Notes: generated by a model from the letters alone, not told the origin. A stretch of DNA of 64,000 nucleotides from Leptospirillum sp. (GCA_027315205.1 DAHUYM010000006.1:62001-126000); one strand, 5' to 3'. Numbered from the stretch's first letter, positions 7,641 to 17,943 are shown. A program made the numbers and translations.

Positions 7641-10447
7641 TGGCCAAGCGTACGACACCCCCCGTTCATGACCGGATCACCATCCAGGGCGCGAGGCAAC
7701 ACAACCTCAAGAACCTCGACTTGTCTTTTCCCAGAAATCGCCTGGTCGTGATTACCGGACTTTCCGGATCGGGAAAAAGCTCCCTCGCGTTCGACACGCT
7801 CTATGCCGAAGGCCAGAGAAGGTACGTGGAATCACTCTCCGCATATGCCCGACAGTTCCTCGAGATGATGGACAAACCCGACGTCGATCATATCGAAGGA
7901 CTCTCGCCGGCAATCGCCATCGACCAGAAAGTGACCTCCAGAAATCCCCGCTCGACGGTCGGAACGGTGACGGAAATATACGATTACCTTCGACTCCTCT
8001 ATGCCCGGATCGGTCATCCGCACTGCCCCTCCTGCGGACGCCCCGTGACCCCACAGACCGTCTCGCAGATGGTCGACCAGATCCTTGCCTTTCCCGAAGG
8101 AGAACGATTCTACGTACTGGCTCCGACCGTCGTCGACCGAAAAGGGGAATACCGGAAGGAAATCGCCCGCATACTGAAGGCCGGATTCACCCGGATCCGG
8201 CTCGACGGGGACATCAGGGAAATCGAATCGATCGAAGAGATCGACAGGAAAAAGACCCACCGGATCGATATCGTCATCGATCGGCTGACTGTCCGGGAAG
8301 GACTGTCGCAGCGATTGTCCGACAGCATCGAAACGGCGCTCCGGAACGGAAACGGGCTCGTCCACATCTTCTGGCCGGAAAGGGTCGAAGAAACCATACT
8401 GTCTGAACGCCAGGCCTGCACGGTCTGTCAAATAAGCCTGCCGGAAATCACACCGCGCCTTTTCAGCTTCAATTCTCCATACGGCGCCTGTTCGCATTGC
8501 GGTGGACTGGGTTCCCTGCTCGAAGTCGATCCGTCCCTCCTGGTTCCCTTTCTGGACCTGTCCGTTGCGGAGTCCGCCATCAAACTTCTGGAACACAGGA
8601 GTTTCTCCGAAGTCCGCTCCCGTTTCGTAAGGTTCATGGAACAGGAAGGGGTTTCCCAATATGTCCCTTTTTCAAAGCTCACAACGGAGCAGCGCCAGAC
8701 GCTCCTTTACGGGAAACCGGCAGTAAAAGGGGGGTACCGATTCCCGGGGTTGGTCAACCTCCTCCAGGATATCTTCCAGAAAGGCAATCTTTCCATCTGG
8801 GCCAAGACGGAACTTGAAAGCGTGATGTCTGAACGGGACTGCGAAGCGTGTCAGGGGTCCCGGCTGAAACCGGAAGCCCTTTCGATCACCATCAACGACC
8901 GGAATATCAGCGATGTCGCCAACTTCACGATCGGACAGGCGAAGGCCTTTCTCGAAACGATCGTCCTGTCCCCCATGGAACGGACGATCTCCGAGCGCAT
9001 CGTCCGGGAAATCCGTACACGCCTTTCGTTTCTCCAGGAGGTGGGGCTCGAGTACCTGTCCCTTTCGCGAAGTGCCGGGACGTTGTCCGGAGGGGAATCC
9101 CAGAGGATCCGTCTTGCCACCCAGATCGGATCGGGTCTCACGGGCGTCCTGTATATTCTCGACGAACCGTCGATCGGTCTTCACCCTCGGGACAACCAGA
9201 AGCTCCTGAACACCCTCATGCATCTCCGGGACCTCGGGAACACCGTAGTCGTCGTGGAACACGACGAAGAAACGATCCTGATGGCCGACCATATCATCGA
9301 CATGGGGCCGGGGGCCGGGCGGATGGGGGGAGAGATCCTCGCCCAGGGCACACCGGAGGAAATCCGGAACAATCCCAACTCCATCACCGGGGACTTCCTT
9401 TCGGGACGTCGTTCGATCTCGAAGCCGGCCGTCCGGCGGGAACCCAAGGGGTGGCTTTCAGTCCTCGAGGCCACCGAACACAACCTGAAGGGCATCGACG
9501 TCCATTTTCCCCTGGGGCTCATGACCGTCGTAACCGGCGTGTCGGGAAGCGGAAAAAGCACTCTTGTCCTAGATATCCTTCACAGGCGCCTCGCCAAGGT
9601 GTTCTACGGATCTCGCGACCGACCCGGGAAATGCCGGGAGATCCGTGGGGTAGACCAGATCGATAAGGTGGTTCATATCGATCAGTCCCCTATCGGACGA
9701 ACCCCGCGATCGAACCCCGCGACCTACACTGGGGTGTTCACCCCTGTCCGGGAGCTCTTCTCCCAGGTTCCGGAGTCCCGGGCCCGAGGGTATGAAGCGG
9801 GCCGATTCAGCTTCAATATCAAGGGGGGCCGCTGCGAAGCCTGCCAGGGTGATGGCGTTCTCAAGATCGAGATGCATTTTCTGCCGGATGTTTATGTGAC
9901 TTGCGACCAGTGCAAGGGGCTCAGGTACAACCGGGAAACCCTCGAAATCCACTATCGGGGGAAAACGATCGCCAATATCCTTTCGATGACCGTCGAAGAA
10001 GCCCTCGATTTCTTCGGACCGATCCCGACCGTGCGCAGCAAGCTTCTGACCCTGAAGGACGTCGGTCTCGACTATATCCATCTCGGCCAGTCGGCCACGA
10101 CATTGTCCGGAGGGGAAGCCCAGAGAGTGAAGCTCGCAAAGGAGCTTTCCCGCCGATCGACCGGCCGAACGCTTTATATCCTCGACGAACCCACTACGGG
10201 ACTCCACTTCGCGGACATCCAGAAACTCCTGGACACGCTGAACGCCCTGGTCGAACAAGGGAACACGGTCATCATCATAGAGCACAATATCGATGTGATC
10301 TTCAATGCAGACCACCTGATCGACCTCGGACCCGAAGGCGGCGACAAAGGGGGGCAGATCGTCGCCACCGGCACACCCGAGGAGATCATGCGTCACCCCA
10401 CTTCCTATACGGGAATGGCACTGAAGAACAAGGCCACTCCGCTGTGA
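7640..10447 (+). CDS. uvrA: Excinuclease ABC subunit A
   Basis: The damage-sensing ATPase of nucleotide excision repair, which works with UvrB. At 935 residues it has full family length. Two ABC modules are visible: Walker A GLSGSGKSS near residue 35 with signature TLSGGESQRIRLATQ, and Walker A GVSGSGKST near residue 635 with signature TLSGGEAQRVKLAKE. Zinc-finger cysteine pairs occur in CPSCGRP, CTVCQIS/CSHCGG and CEACQGDG/CDQCKGLR. The start is ATG 7640 after AAGGAGG; a TTG codon directly upstream is in frame but not needed. The gene sits in a plus-strand operon with only 1-4 nt overlaps on each side. Confidence 0.97.
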   Translation: MAKRTTPPVHDRITIQGARQHNLKNLDLSFPRNRLVVITGLSGSGKSSLAFDTLYAEGQRRYVESLSAYARQFLEMMDKPDVDHIEGLSPAIAIDQKVTSRNPRSTVGTVTEIYDYLRLLYARIGHPHCPSCGRPVTPQTVSQMVDQILAFPEGERFYVLAPTVVDRKGEYRKEIARILKAGFTRIRLDGDIREIESIEEIDRKKTHRIDIVIDRLTVREGLSQRLSDSIETALRNGNGLVHIFWPERVEETILSERQACTVCQISLPEITPRLFSFNSPYGACSHCGGLGSLLEVDPSLLVPFLDLSVAESAIKLLEHRSFSEVRSRFVRFMEQEGVSQYVPFSKLTTEQRQTLLYGKPAVKGGYRFPGLVNLLQDIFQKGNLSIWAKTELESVMSERDCEACQGSRLKPEALSITINDRNISDVANFTIGQAKAFLETIVLSPMERTISERIVREIRTRLSFLQEVGLEYLSLSRSAGTLSGGESQRIRLATQIGSGLTGVLYILDEPSIGLHPRDNQKLLNTLMHLRDLGNTVVVVEHDEETILMADHIIDMGPGAGRMGGEILAQGTPEEIRNNPNSITGDFLSGRRSISKPAVRREPKGWLSVLEATEHNLKGIDVHFPLGLMTVVTGVSGSGKSTLVLDILHRRLAKVFYGSRDRPGKCREIRGVDQIDKVVHIDQSPIGRTPRSNPATYTGVFTPVRELFSQVPESRARGYEAGRFSFNIKGGRCEACQGDGVLKIEMHFLPDVYVTCDQCKGLRYNRETLEIHYRGKTIANILSMTVEEALDFFGPIPTVRSKLLTLKDVGLDYIHLGQSATTLSGGEAQRVKLAKELSRRSTGRTLYILDEPTTGLHFADIQKLLDTLNALVEQGNTVIIIEHNIDVIFNADHLIDLGPEGGDKGGQIVATGTPEEIMRHPTSYTGMALKNKATPL

Positions 10448-11355
10448 CTGGAACCCTGAAAAACCGCATAATGACCCCCGTGGGGATCCTGCTCTTCGCC
10501 CTCGGGACCAACATGACCCTTGCCGCGCTCAAAATCACATGGGGACATTCTATCGGCTCGGTTGGCATGCTTGCCGACGGGTACCATGCACTGCTCGACA
10601 CACTGTCCGATCTTATCTGCCTGGGCGGGGTCGTCGTGTCGCGACGCCCGCCGGATGCCGATCATCCCTATGGCCACTTCAAATTCGAGCCTCTGGCACA
10701 AATAGCCGTCGGAATTCTCCTTTTCATGACCGGATACGAAGTCCTGAGCCACAGCTACTTTGCCTTCCGGACGCATCACGCGCCTTCAGGCGCTGCTTCA
10801 TCGCTTGCGGTCATGGTATTATCGATGGGGCTTCAGGTTTTCCTCGTGGCTCTCGAGACACGGGTGGGGCACGCCGCCAAAAGCCCACTCGTCAAAGCCG
10901 ATGCGGCGCATATACGGTCGGATCTTTTCGCTTCCCTATCCGTGATCGTCGGGCTCCTGGCTTCGGACGCGGGCTATGCGGTGACAGACCCGATCGTCGG
11001 AATCCTGATCGCCTTCATCATCGGCAAGACAGGATTTGAACTCCTCAAGGAAGGGACCATGGTACTTTCCGACCGGAGCCCTCTCGATCCGGAGGTCATC
11101 GTGAAACTCGCAATGGAAACGCCGGGAGTGCTCGGATGCCATGCGGTCCGATCCCGGGGTCCCGAGTCCCGCATCTACATGGACATGAACCTCCACGTCG
11201 ACGACAACCTTTCCGTTGCTCGGGCCCATACTATTTCCCACGACGTGGAAAAACGTATAAAGGAGAGGTACCCTTCGGTCGTCGAAGTGGTCGTTCATAT
11301 CGAACCTTCCCAGGAGGAAGAATCCCATGCTTTCGATACCGCAAATCCGCACTGA
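10444..11355 (+). CDS. Cation diffusion facilitator (CDF) metal efflux protein
   Basis: A proton-coupled divalent-metal exporter of the inner membrane, about 303 residues. The family signature is clear: six hydrophobic segments with HSIGSVGMLADGYHALLD (the H/D metal site in TM2), HPYGHFKFEPL, and DAAHIRSDLFASLSVIVG in TM5, then a cytoplasmic dimerising domain ending VVVHIEPSQEEE. The GTG start overlaps the uvrA stop (GTGA); ATG 10471 is a shorter alternative. The 3' end overlaps pdxA by 29 nt. The metal (Zn, Fe, Mn or Co) cannot be decided from sequence alone. Confidence 0.9.
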   Translation: MTGTLKNRIMTPVGILLFALGTNMTLAALKITWGHSIGSVGMLADGYHALLDTLSDLICLGGVVVSRRPPDADHPYGHFKFEPLAQIAVGILLFMTGYEVLSHSYFAFRTHHAPSGAASSLAVMVLSMGLQVFLVALETRVGHAAKSPLVKADAAHIRSDLFASLSVIVGLLASDAGYAVTDPIVGILIAFIIGKTGFELLKEGTMVLSDRSPLDPEVIVKLAMETPGVLGCHAVRSRGPESRIYMDMNLHVDDNLSVARAHTISHDVEKRIKERYPSVVEVVVHIEPSQEEESHAFDTANPH

Positions 11356-12364
11356 TCCTGACAAGCCCCTGGCTATCACGATGGGGGACCCGGCCGGTAT
11401 CGGTCCAGAGGTCATTGTGAAAGGCTGGAGCGATTCCGGAGTGAGGAACATCCGGAAAATCGTCATCGGGGATCCCGATCTTTTCCGTTCGATCGCCCAA
11501 AAATACTCTCCGGAACTTATCATCAACACGATCGGCGACCCACAGATGGCATCGGACGATCCGGCCATCATGGACGTCTTGCTCCCCGAAAGCGGGGAAC
11601 CCCTCGACCCGGTCTCTCCGGGAACGAGCCAGGTCATGGCGGGACGCTGGTCGTACTACTGCATCAAAACCGGCGTCGATCTTTCGATGGACAGACGGGT
11701 TTCGGCGATCGTCACCGCCCCGATCAACAAAAAAGTCCTCCAGGCGGCCGGGTTCCAGTATCCCGGGCATACCGAGCTCATCGCCAAGATGACGAAAACG
11801 GAAAAGTTCGGAATGATGCTGATAGGGGGGCCACTGCGCGTCATTCTCGTTACCACGCATATCCCGTTCAGGGAGATCGCCGACCGCATCACGTCCGAAC
11901 GCGTTCTTGACACAATCCGGCTTGCTGCAAGAGCCATGGAAATGTTCTCCGTCCCTTCGCCGAAAATCGCTGTCGCCGCCCTGAATCCCCACGCCGGCGA
12001 AGCATCCCTCTTCGGCGACGAGGAAAGCCGATGCATTTTTCCCGCCGTTCTCGAAGCCCGTTCCGAAGGGATCGACGTGGACGGCCCCCTTCCGGCCGAT
12101 ACCTTGTTTGCGAAGGCGGCACAGGGGAAATTCGACGTCGTCGTCTCCCAGTACCACGACCAGGGCTTGATCCCGCTCAAAATGCTGTCCTTCGGACTGG
12201 GAATCAACGTAACGATCGGCATTCCGATTATCCGGACGTCCGTCGATCACGGAACGGCCTACGATATCGTCGGAAAAGGCATCGCCCAGCCCGGCAGCCT
12301 GATCGCGGCGATCCGGCTTGCGGCGCAGCTGGTTGAAAAACAAGGAGTGTTGGCGGAAAAATAG
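11327..12364 (+). CDS. pdxA: 4-hydroxythreonine-4-phosphate dehydrogenase
   Basis: PdxA oxidises 4-phosphohydroxy-L-threonine in the DXP-dependent pyridoxal phosphate pathway. The 345-residue frame shows LAITMGDPAGIGPEVIVK, the metal-binding GHTELIAKMT, the LVTTHIPFREI segment, ALNPHAGE, and the C-terminal YHDQGLIPLK and RTSVDHGTAYDI motifs, all diagnostic. ATG 11327 has AGGAGG just upstream, inside the end of the CDF gene. It is the last gene of the rsmA-pdxA operon; a perfect palindrome follows. Catalytic and metal residues appear intact. Confidence 0.96.
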   Translation: MLSIPQIRTDPDKPLAITMGDPAGIGPEVIVKGWSDSGVRNIRKIVIGDPDLFRSIAQKYSPELIINTIGDPQMASDDPAIMDVLLPESGEPLDPVSPGTSQVMAGRWSYYCIKTGVDLSMDRRVSAIVTAPINKKVLQAAGFQYPGHTELIAKMTKTEKFGMMLIGGPLRVILVTTHIPFREIADRITSERVLDTIRLAARAMEMFSVPSPKIAVAALNPHAGEASLFGDEESRCIFPAVLEARSEGIDVDGPLPADTLFAKAAQGKFDVVVSQYHDQGLIPLKMLSFGLGINVTIGIPIIRTSVDHGTAYDIVGKGIAQPGSLIAAIRLAAQLVEKQGVLAEK

Positions 12365-12368
12365 AAGC

Positions 12369-12398
12369 CAGTCCGGTCCGACCGGTCGGACCGGACTG
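12369..12398. terminator. Perfect 30-bp palindrome after pdxA
   Basis: Two 15-nt arms (CAGTCCGGTCCGACC and its exact reverse complement) meet with no spacer, starting 5 nt after the pdxA stop. As RNA it would form a very stable GC-rich hairpin and could end or protect the operon transcript. It lacks a following T-run, so it is not a textbook intrinsic terminator. A dyad protein-binding site is the alternative reading. Confidence 0.55.
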
Positions 12399-12795
12399 AG
12401 GGATTGAAGGTAAACAGGCCTCAATGGACCATCGGTTCAGTTTTTTCCGTTTCCTGACGTGGGGATCTCGCGATCGCCGGCCCCTTACATGCCGGAACTC
12501 CCGGGGCGTTGGCACGGCCGGTCCTGGTTCGTCCCTCTCTGGCACAAGATCCCCGGCTTCGATACGACAGCGGGGTTCTTCGCGGGAAACATCGTTCCTT
12601 ATCCCATGGTCCTCATCCGGATCCCGACGTCGCACCCGCGGAACGACCTTGCCATTTTCCGGGTTTCAACAAACGCGGTCAACGAAAAGGATTGTTAATT
12701 TTAAAAGGAGCGGCAACTGCCCGATCCGTTCGTTGACACAGATCGAGACTTGACTTCCGGCATGCAGGAAGACCCCCCTTTGAAGAAGGGATTTC
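12399..12795. other. Gap between pdxA and the GGDEF gene
   Basis: About 400 nt with no gene I can support. A plus-strand frame (ATG 12488 to 12698, 69 codons) has a plausible composition but no ribosome site and no recognisable motif. The last 130 nt turn AT-rich (near 12690-12705) and contain TTGACA at 12734, which may belong to a promoter for the large signalling gene, but I find no convincing -10 partner. Confidence 0.3.
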
Positions 12796-15700
12796 ATGAC
12801 GTCCGATGACCCGATCGACATCAAGGAAGAACGGCTCCGGATCTCACAAGCCCTCCTGATTGCGACGGGAACCCTTGCCCGCCAAACGGAACCGATGGAA
12901 GTCCTTCGTGCTGTGTGCGATGCCCTTGTCCGCGTTTCTCCCCGCATCCGGCTTGCATGGACGGCGTTCGGAGATTTCGCGAATTGCGAGATCCGTCCCC
13001 AGTACGCCGCAGGTCCGGAAAAACCTTATGCCGATTGGCTGGTGATCGGACTCTCGCCCGAAGAATTGAAAGGACCGGCGAGAACCTCCCTGGCCTTCCG
13101 CAAAGCAACGGTCGCACATTATACGGAAGACCTGTCCCTGAATGTCTCCTCCTGGAGAGAAAAAGCTTTGGCCCATGGGCTCGAATCGAGTCTTTCCCTC
13201 CCTTTCTACGCCCAGAATTCCCCTTATTGCGGTTTCGTCTCCCTGTACTCCGACCGTCCTGAGTATTTCGACCGGGTTGGTATCGATCTTTTCGAGGCCT
13301 TCGGGAACCTGGCCACGGTTTCGATCCAGAGGGCCTTTGAGGAAGCGGCCCGGAGCCGTTTCCAAGCGGTCCTCGACGCAACTCCCGAAAGCATCCTCAT
13401 TTTCCATCCCCAATCCTTCCGCATCCTGTTTGCGAACCGGGAATCCGAATTTTCGCTGGGATACGCCGTTTCCGAACTTCTGGCCATGGACGTGTCCGAC
13501 CTCATCCCCATTCCCCGGGAAGGCCTGGAGTCTCTGCTTGATCCCCTGCTCACCGGACAGCAGAGTTCCCTGGTTCTCGAAACCCTTCAAAAGAAAAAAG
13601 ACGGCACGTTCTATCCGGCGGAGGTTTTCTTTCAGCCCAGGACAGAGTCAGACAGATCCCGGACCGTCCTTTCGGTCAGCCGGAACATCTCGCGCCGAAA
13701 AGCTGAACAGGCCATAAATGCCCATCGTGCGAAAGGACTTGAAAACCTCGTCTCCGGAGCGCCGATGGATGAAATCCTGTCGGACGTGCAGGTCTGGACC
13801 GAATCGAAGATTTCCGGACTGCGAGGGGGATTCGTCACCTATTCCCGGTTCACCGAACGGTTCGAGCGGATCGGGCGCTCTTCCCTCCCTCCCCCCTTCT
13901 GGGACGCCTTGATTGAAGCCTTACCCCACCCTTCTACCAGACCTTTGTCGCCGATCTTCTCCAGCGGAAAGCGCTTGACGTCCCTGAAAGCCCGCGAGCT
14001 TGCGAATTCGGACAGAAATTTGGCTCCGGTCTTCGATCGGGAATCCATCGAGGACATCTGGATCCTTCCTCTCCTGGCAAACGACCGGCAACTCCTGGGA
14101 CTCTGGATTCTTTTTACGCCCGGTCCCCGGCAGCCGATGGAAAACGAACAATCCCTTCTCGATAACCAGCAGTCCTTCTCGAGCCTTGTCATGGCCCACT
14201 GGGAAAACGAAAGGCGCATCCGGATCCAGAGAGGCGCCTTGGAATCCCTCCCGCATTCCCTGGGAATCCTCGATGCCCGCCCTCCGGATTACAAAGTGGT
14301 GTATGTCAACCCGGCCTTCCAGAAAATGACGGGATACACCCTGGGTGAGGTCCTCAAGGAAAACGGGTTGCACTGGATCCGGCAATCCGCGACGCCCGAA
14401 GCGTTCTCCGCCATCAAGTACGCCCTCGAATGCGGCACACCCCTCAAGATTGAAATCCCGTTCGCCAAAAAAGGTGGCCCGGATTTATGGACGATGCTCG
14501 ATATCAATCCGATCCGGGACCCGGAAGGAAACGTCATCTACTTCGTCTTCGTCCGGACCGACATCACCGAACGGAAGAAGGCCGAAGAAAAAACCCTCAG
14601 GCAGTCGAAGCTCCTCGAAACGATGCTCGCATCCATGCCCCTCCCGGTTTTCCATCTGACCGTCGAAGGTTCGTTCCAGGGATACAACGACGCGTTCGCC
14701 CAGTTCGCGGGAATCGGAAAAACCGAATGGCTGGGGAAACACATCAATGACGTCCTGGATCCCCGCCTTTCCGGTCCACTGGCCGAATACAGCCGCCGGA
14801 TCCTCCGGACCCGGGACACCGTCCGGGCGGAACTCCCCGTCCCCATGCCGGACGGAAGCGAAGACCGAACGGTTGTTCTTCAAATCGCCCCGATCCTGGC
14901 TCAAAACAATACGGTCGACGGACTGGTCGCCTCCTTCATGGACCTGACCGAACGGGTACGAACCGAACAGAGGCTGAGGGAATCCGAAGACAAATACCGC
15001 CGGGTGATCAACGATGCACCCGACGGGATTTACCTCTTCGACCCCGACACCCTGAAGATCCTGGATGCGAACCCCATTTTCACCGATATGGTGGGCTATC
15101 ACTTCCGGGAGGTCATCCTCGGGACTCCCATAACGGACCTCAACCTGTCGGACAGGGCCGAAATCGACGAGCGCATCCGGCAGCTCAAGGAGACCGGCAG
15201 ACATTCGACAAACGTGCGTCGCCTCTACCGTCGGAAAGACGGTACCATGTTCCACGCCAGCACCAGCGCTTCCCTGATCCCTTATGGGGGCCGGAACGCG
15301 ATCCTCGTTCAGGTGAGGGACATCACCCGGGAAGTTGAAACCGAAGGAATCAACGGGATTTCGACCGAACTGGACCGGATGATTCTCAACGGGATGCCCA
15401 TGGACTCGCTCCTCGAGTTCGTCACCCAACGGCTGTTCGAGATATTTTCCCTTTTCTCCGTTTCGATTCTCCTGGTCGAACCCGAAGGAACGCTCAGGCC
15501 GGTCGGTGTCGTCATCCGGGCCCCAACCCTTCTGCCCGAATACAAGAAACTGCTCTCGCTTTTCCGATGGGACGACACTCCCGAAGGACAGACCACCGTC
15601 GGGAAGGCGATCCGCACGGGGGAACCCCACATCGTCGAACGCCGCGCCATTCGATACGATGCTGTCCGGCATTTTTGCGAGGAACACGGGATCACTGCGG

Positions 15701-17943
15701 TTCTTTCGGTCCCCATCCGAAGAAATGGCTCATCGGTGCCGTGGGGAGCGCTGGCCGTCACCGTGACGCTCCGGAATGTCCTTACCCCCTCGGTCGGAAA
15801 ACTTCTTGAGGAACTCTCGGAGAAAATCGGGCACGCCTTTTCCCGTTTCGAGGAACAAAGCGAAATCCGGCTCCAGAAAGTCGCCATGGAGACGACTCCG
15901 ACCCCCATGCTCATCACCGATTCCCAGGGACATTTCAAATGGGCCAATTCTTCGTTCCTGAAGAAAAATCGCATCTCAGCCAAAGAACTCGAGGGGACGA
16001 TCCCCCCTCTTTTCTCGGGAACCCTCTCCGACCCTGGCTTTTACGAAAAACTCTGGGAAACGGTCCGTGCAGGGAAAACATTTTTCGGAGAATTCGTAAA
16101 TCATGCGAAAGATGGCTCTTCGTACACGGCGGAAACACGCATCACCCCAATCTTCAACCCCGACGAATCGATCTCGCACCTCATCGTCGTCCAGAACGAC
16201 GTGACCGAAAAGAAAATCCTTGACGAAGCCCTGCGCCGGCAAGCGTACTTCGATCCCCTGACCTATCTTCCCAACCGGGCCCGACTGAACGACATCCTCG
16301 ACCGGTCCATGGTTGAAACACGAAGCGAAGGGAGCCAGCTTGCCTTATGCTTCCTGGATCTCGACGGATTCAAGCCGGTGAACGACCGCTTCGGTCACGA
16401 GGCCGGGGACAGGGTCCTGATCGAAGTCGCCAACCGCCTGACCCGTATCGTTCGCACGGAAGATACTGTCGCCCGCATCGGGGGAGATGAATTTATCCTC
16501 GTTCTTCCCCGGGTGACCGACCGGACCTCCTTTCAGGGAATGATGGAAAGGATCCTCGAAACCGTTTCCGTCCCCTTCGAAATCGACAACGAACAGATTT
16601 TCCTGACCGCCAGCATCGGGGTCACTTTCTTTCCCGACGACAACGTCGACCCTGACATCCTTGTCCGGCATGCGGACCTCGCTATGTACAAGGCGAAAAA
16701 GAACGGAAACAACACCTACGCGATCTTCAATCCGGGCGAAGAGACCGGAACCCGTCAGGGCGACCGCATGTCCGCCCGTGTCATGAATGGTCTGGAAACC
16801 GGGGCATTCTCCCTTGTATTCCAGCCGGAGATTGACCTCGAAACGGGGGGCGTTTCCTCGTTCGAATCCCTCCTCCGGTGGGATGAGCCCGATAACGATC
16901 GGATGGAGGCCCGGACCTTCCTCCCTCAGTTGGGCCGAAAACCGGTGGCCCGAGCTCTTCAGGATCTCCTGTTCGATCAGGCCGGGGAAGCCTTGAAGAC
17001 GTTCCAAAGGCTCGAAATCGGAATCCCTTTCAGCGTCAACATTCCTGGATGGTTCCTGAAGACGCCAGGATTCCTCGACCGACTGGACAGGATATTCGAA
17101 CCACTCCCTTCCGTTTCGAAGGAGAGCCTGATACTGGAAATCACCGATTTCATGCCGTTCGACAAGGACCGGGATATTCTCGGTGTCCTCGAGTCGTGCC
17201 GAAGGATGGGGGTTGGCCTGTTCCTGAGCGGCTGCCATTCGGGGTGGGGAATGATCGATTTTTTCCGGAACTGGCCTATCCAGAAAGTGAAGGCCGATCC
17301 GGACCTGACATCCCTGATCACCGACGACCCGCTGAAGTTCAGCCTTTTCGAAAGCCTGTCGAACCTCGCCCAGATCTTTCGTAAAGAGGTCACGGCCGTG
17401 GGCGTTGAAAATCTTTCGACGGTGCGCCTCATCCAAAAAACCGGGGTCCGCTACTTCCAGGGGAACATCCTTTCTCCCCCCATTCCTATCTCCGATATTC
17501 CCCGATTCCTGTCCGAAGTCGAAACCCGACCTCTCAACGTCACCCTTCCGGGTGACGCCGCGTCCCCTTCGAGCGATTTTCCCTATCTTCTAGGGTATCT
17601 CGATCACCAGCGGGCGATCCGACGGCTCATCGAACTTGTCGAAACGGGGCGTCCGTTCCCCTATCCCCTCGAAGAGGCCGCGAATCCCAGACTATGCCGT
17701 CTCGGCCGGTGGTATTACGGCGAAGGGGAAAAACGATTCGGAGGCGTACCGGAATATAGGGAAATCGGAACACTCCACGAGAAGGCCCATGCCCTCACCG
17801 TCAAGATCCTCCAGCTTCACCTTGAAAACCGTGACGAAGAGGCACGGAATGTGTTCCCTGCAATCCTGTCGCTCCGGAATCGCATCCTTGGTTCGCTGGA
17901 TGCCCTGGACAACAACTCCCGCAGTTTGTTTCCAAACCGGTGA
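12796..17943 (+). CDS. Multi-sensor GAF/PAS-GGDEF-EAL-CZB cyclic-di-GMP protein
   Basis: A 1715-residue cytoplasmic signalling protein with no membrane segment. In approximate order: GAF (10-185), PAS (190-310), GAF-like (315-480), PAS (490-600), PAS (605-725), PAS (730-850), GAF (855-1015), PAS (1025-1135), GGDEF (1140-1305), EAL (1325-1570) and a C-terminal CZB zinc-sensing domain (1595-1715). The diguanylate cyclase motif GGDEF is intact at 1229-1233, with an inhibitory-site RTED five residues before it. The EAL domain is degenerate: ESLLRW replaces EALLRW, SGCHSG stands where DDFGTG is expected, and VGVEN replaces EGVE. It is probably not a phosphodiesterase. CZB ligands fit H1604, C1634, H1661 and H1665. 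Start ATG 12796 follows GAAGGG. The gene appears monocistronic. Confidence 0.93.
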   Translation: MTSDDPIDIKEERLRISQALLIATGTLARQTEPMEVLRAVCDALVRVSPRIRLAWTAFGDFANCEIRPQYAAGPEKPYADWLVIGLSPEELKGPARTSLAFRKATVAHYTEDLSLNVSSWREKALAHGLESSLSLPFYAQNSPYCGFVSLYSDRPEYFDRVGIDLFEAFGNLATVSIQRAFEEAARSRFQAVLDATPESILIFHPQSFRILFANRESEFSLGYAVSELLAMDVSDLIPIPREGLESLLDPLLTGQQSSLVLETLQKKKDGTFYPAEVFFQPRTESDRSRTVLSVSRNISRRKAEQAINAHRAKGLENLVSGAPMDEILSDVQVWTESKISGLRGGFVTYSRFTERFERIGRSSLPPPFWDALIEALPHPSTRPLSPIFSSGKRLTSLKARELANSDRNLAPVFDRESIEDIWILPLLANDRQLLGLWILFTPGPRQPMENEQSLLDNQQSFSSLVMAHWENERRIRIQRGALESLPHSLGILDARPPDYKVVYVNPAFQKMTGYTLGEVLKENGLHWIRQSATPEAFSAIKYALECGTPLKIEIPFAKKGGPDLWTMLDINPIRDPEGNVIYFVFVRTDITERKKAEEKTLRQSKLLETMLASMPLPVFHLTVEGSFQGYNDAFAQFAGIGKTEWLGKHINDVLDPRLSGPLAEYSRRILRTRDTVRAELPVPMPDGSEDRTVVLQIAPILAQNNTVDGLVASFMDLTERVRTEQRLRESEDKYRRVINDAPDGIYLFDPDTLKILDANPIFTDMVGYHFREVILGTPITDLNLSDRAEIDERIRQLKETGRHSTNVRRLYRRKDGTMFHASTSASLIPYGGRNAILVQVRDITREVETEGINGISTELDRMILNGMPMDSLLEFVTQRLFEIFSLFSVSILLVEPEGTLRPVGVVIRAPTLLPEYKKLLSLFRWDDTPEGQTTVGKAIRTGEPHIVERRAIRYDAVRHFCEEHGITAVLSVPIRRNGSSVPWGALAVTVTLRNVLTPSVGKLLEELSEKIGHAFSRFEEQSEIRLQKVAMETTPTPMLITDSQGHFKWANSSFLKKNRISAKELEGTIPPLFSGTLSDPGFYEKLWETVRAGKTFFGEFVNHAKDGSSYTAETRITPIFNPDESISHLIVVQNDVTEKKILDEALRRQAYFDPLTYLPNRARLNDILDRSMVETRSEGSQLALCFLDLDGFKPVNDRFGHEAGDRVLIEVANRLTRIVRTEDTVARIGGDEFILVLPRVTDRTSFQGMMERILETVSVPFEIDNEQIFLTASIGVTFFPDDNVDPDILVRHADLAMYKAKKNGNNTYAIFNPGEETGTRQGDRMSARVMNGLETGAFSLVFQPEIDLETGGVSSFESLLRWDEPDNDRMEARTFLPQLGRKPVARALQDLLFDQAGEALKTFQRLEIGIPFSVNIPGWFLKTPGFLDRLDRIFEPLPSVSKESLILEITDFMPFDKDRDILGVLESCRRMGVGLFLSGCHSGWGMIDFFRNWPIQKVKADPDLTSLITDDPLKFSLFESLSNLAQIFRKEVTAVGVENLSTVRLIQKTGVRYFQGNILSPPIPISDIPRFLSEVETRPLNVTLPGDAASPSSDFPYLLGYLDHQRAIRRLIELVETGRPFPYPLEEAANPRLCRLGRWYYGEGEKRFGGVPEYREIGTLHEKAHALTVKILQLHLENRDEEARNVFPAILSLRNRILGSLDALDNNSRSLFPNR

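Noticed and set aside
9901-10443. Long upstream extension of the CDF frame
   Set aside because: This stretch is a shadow frame of uvrA; the conserved transporter begins at GTG 10444.
12488-12698. 69-codon plus-strand frame after pdxA
   Set aside because: No ribosome site and no family motif; not supported as a gene.
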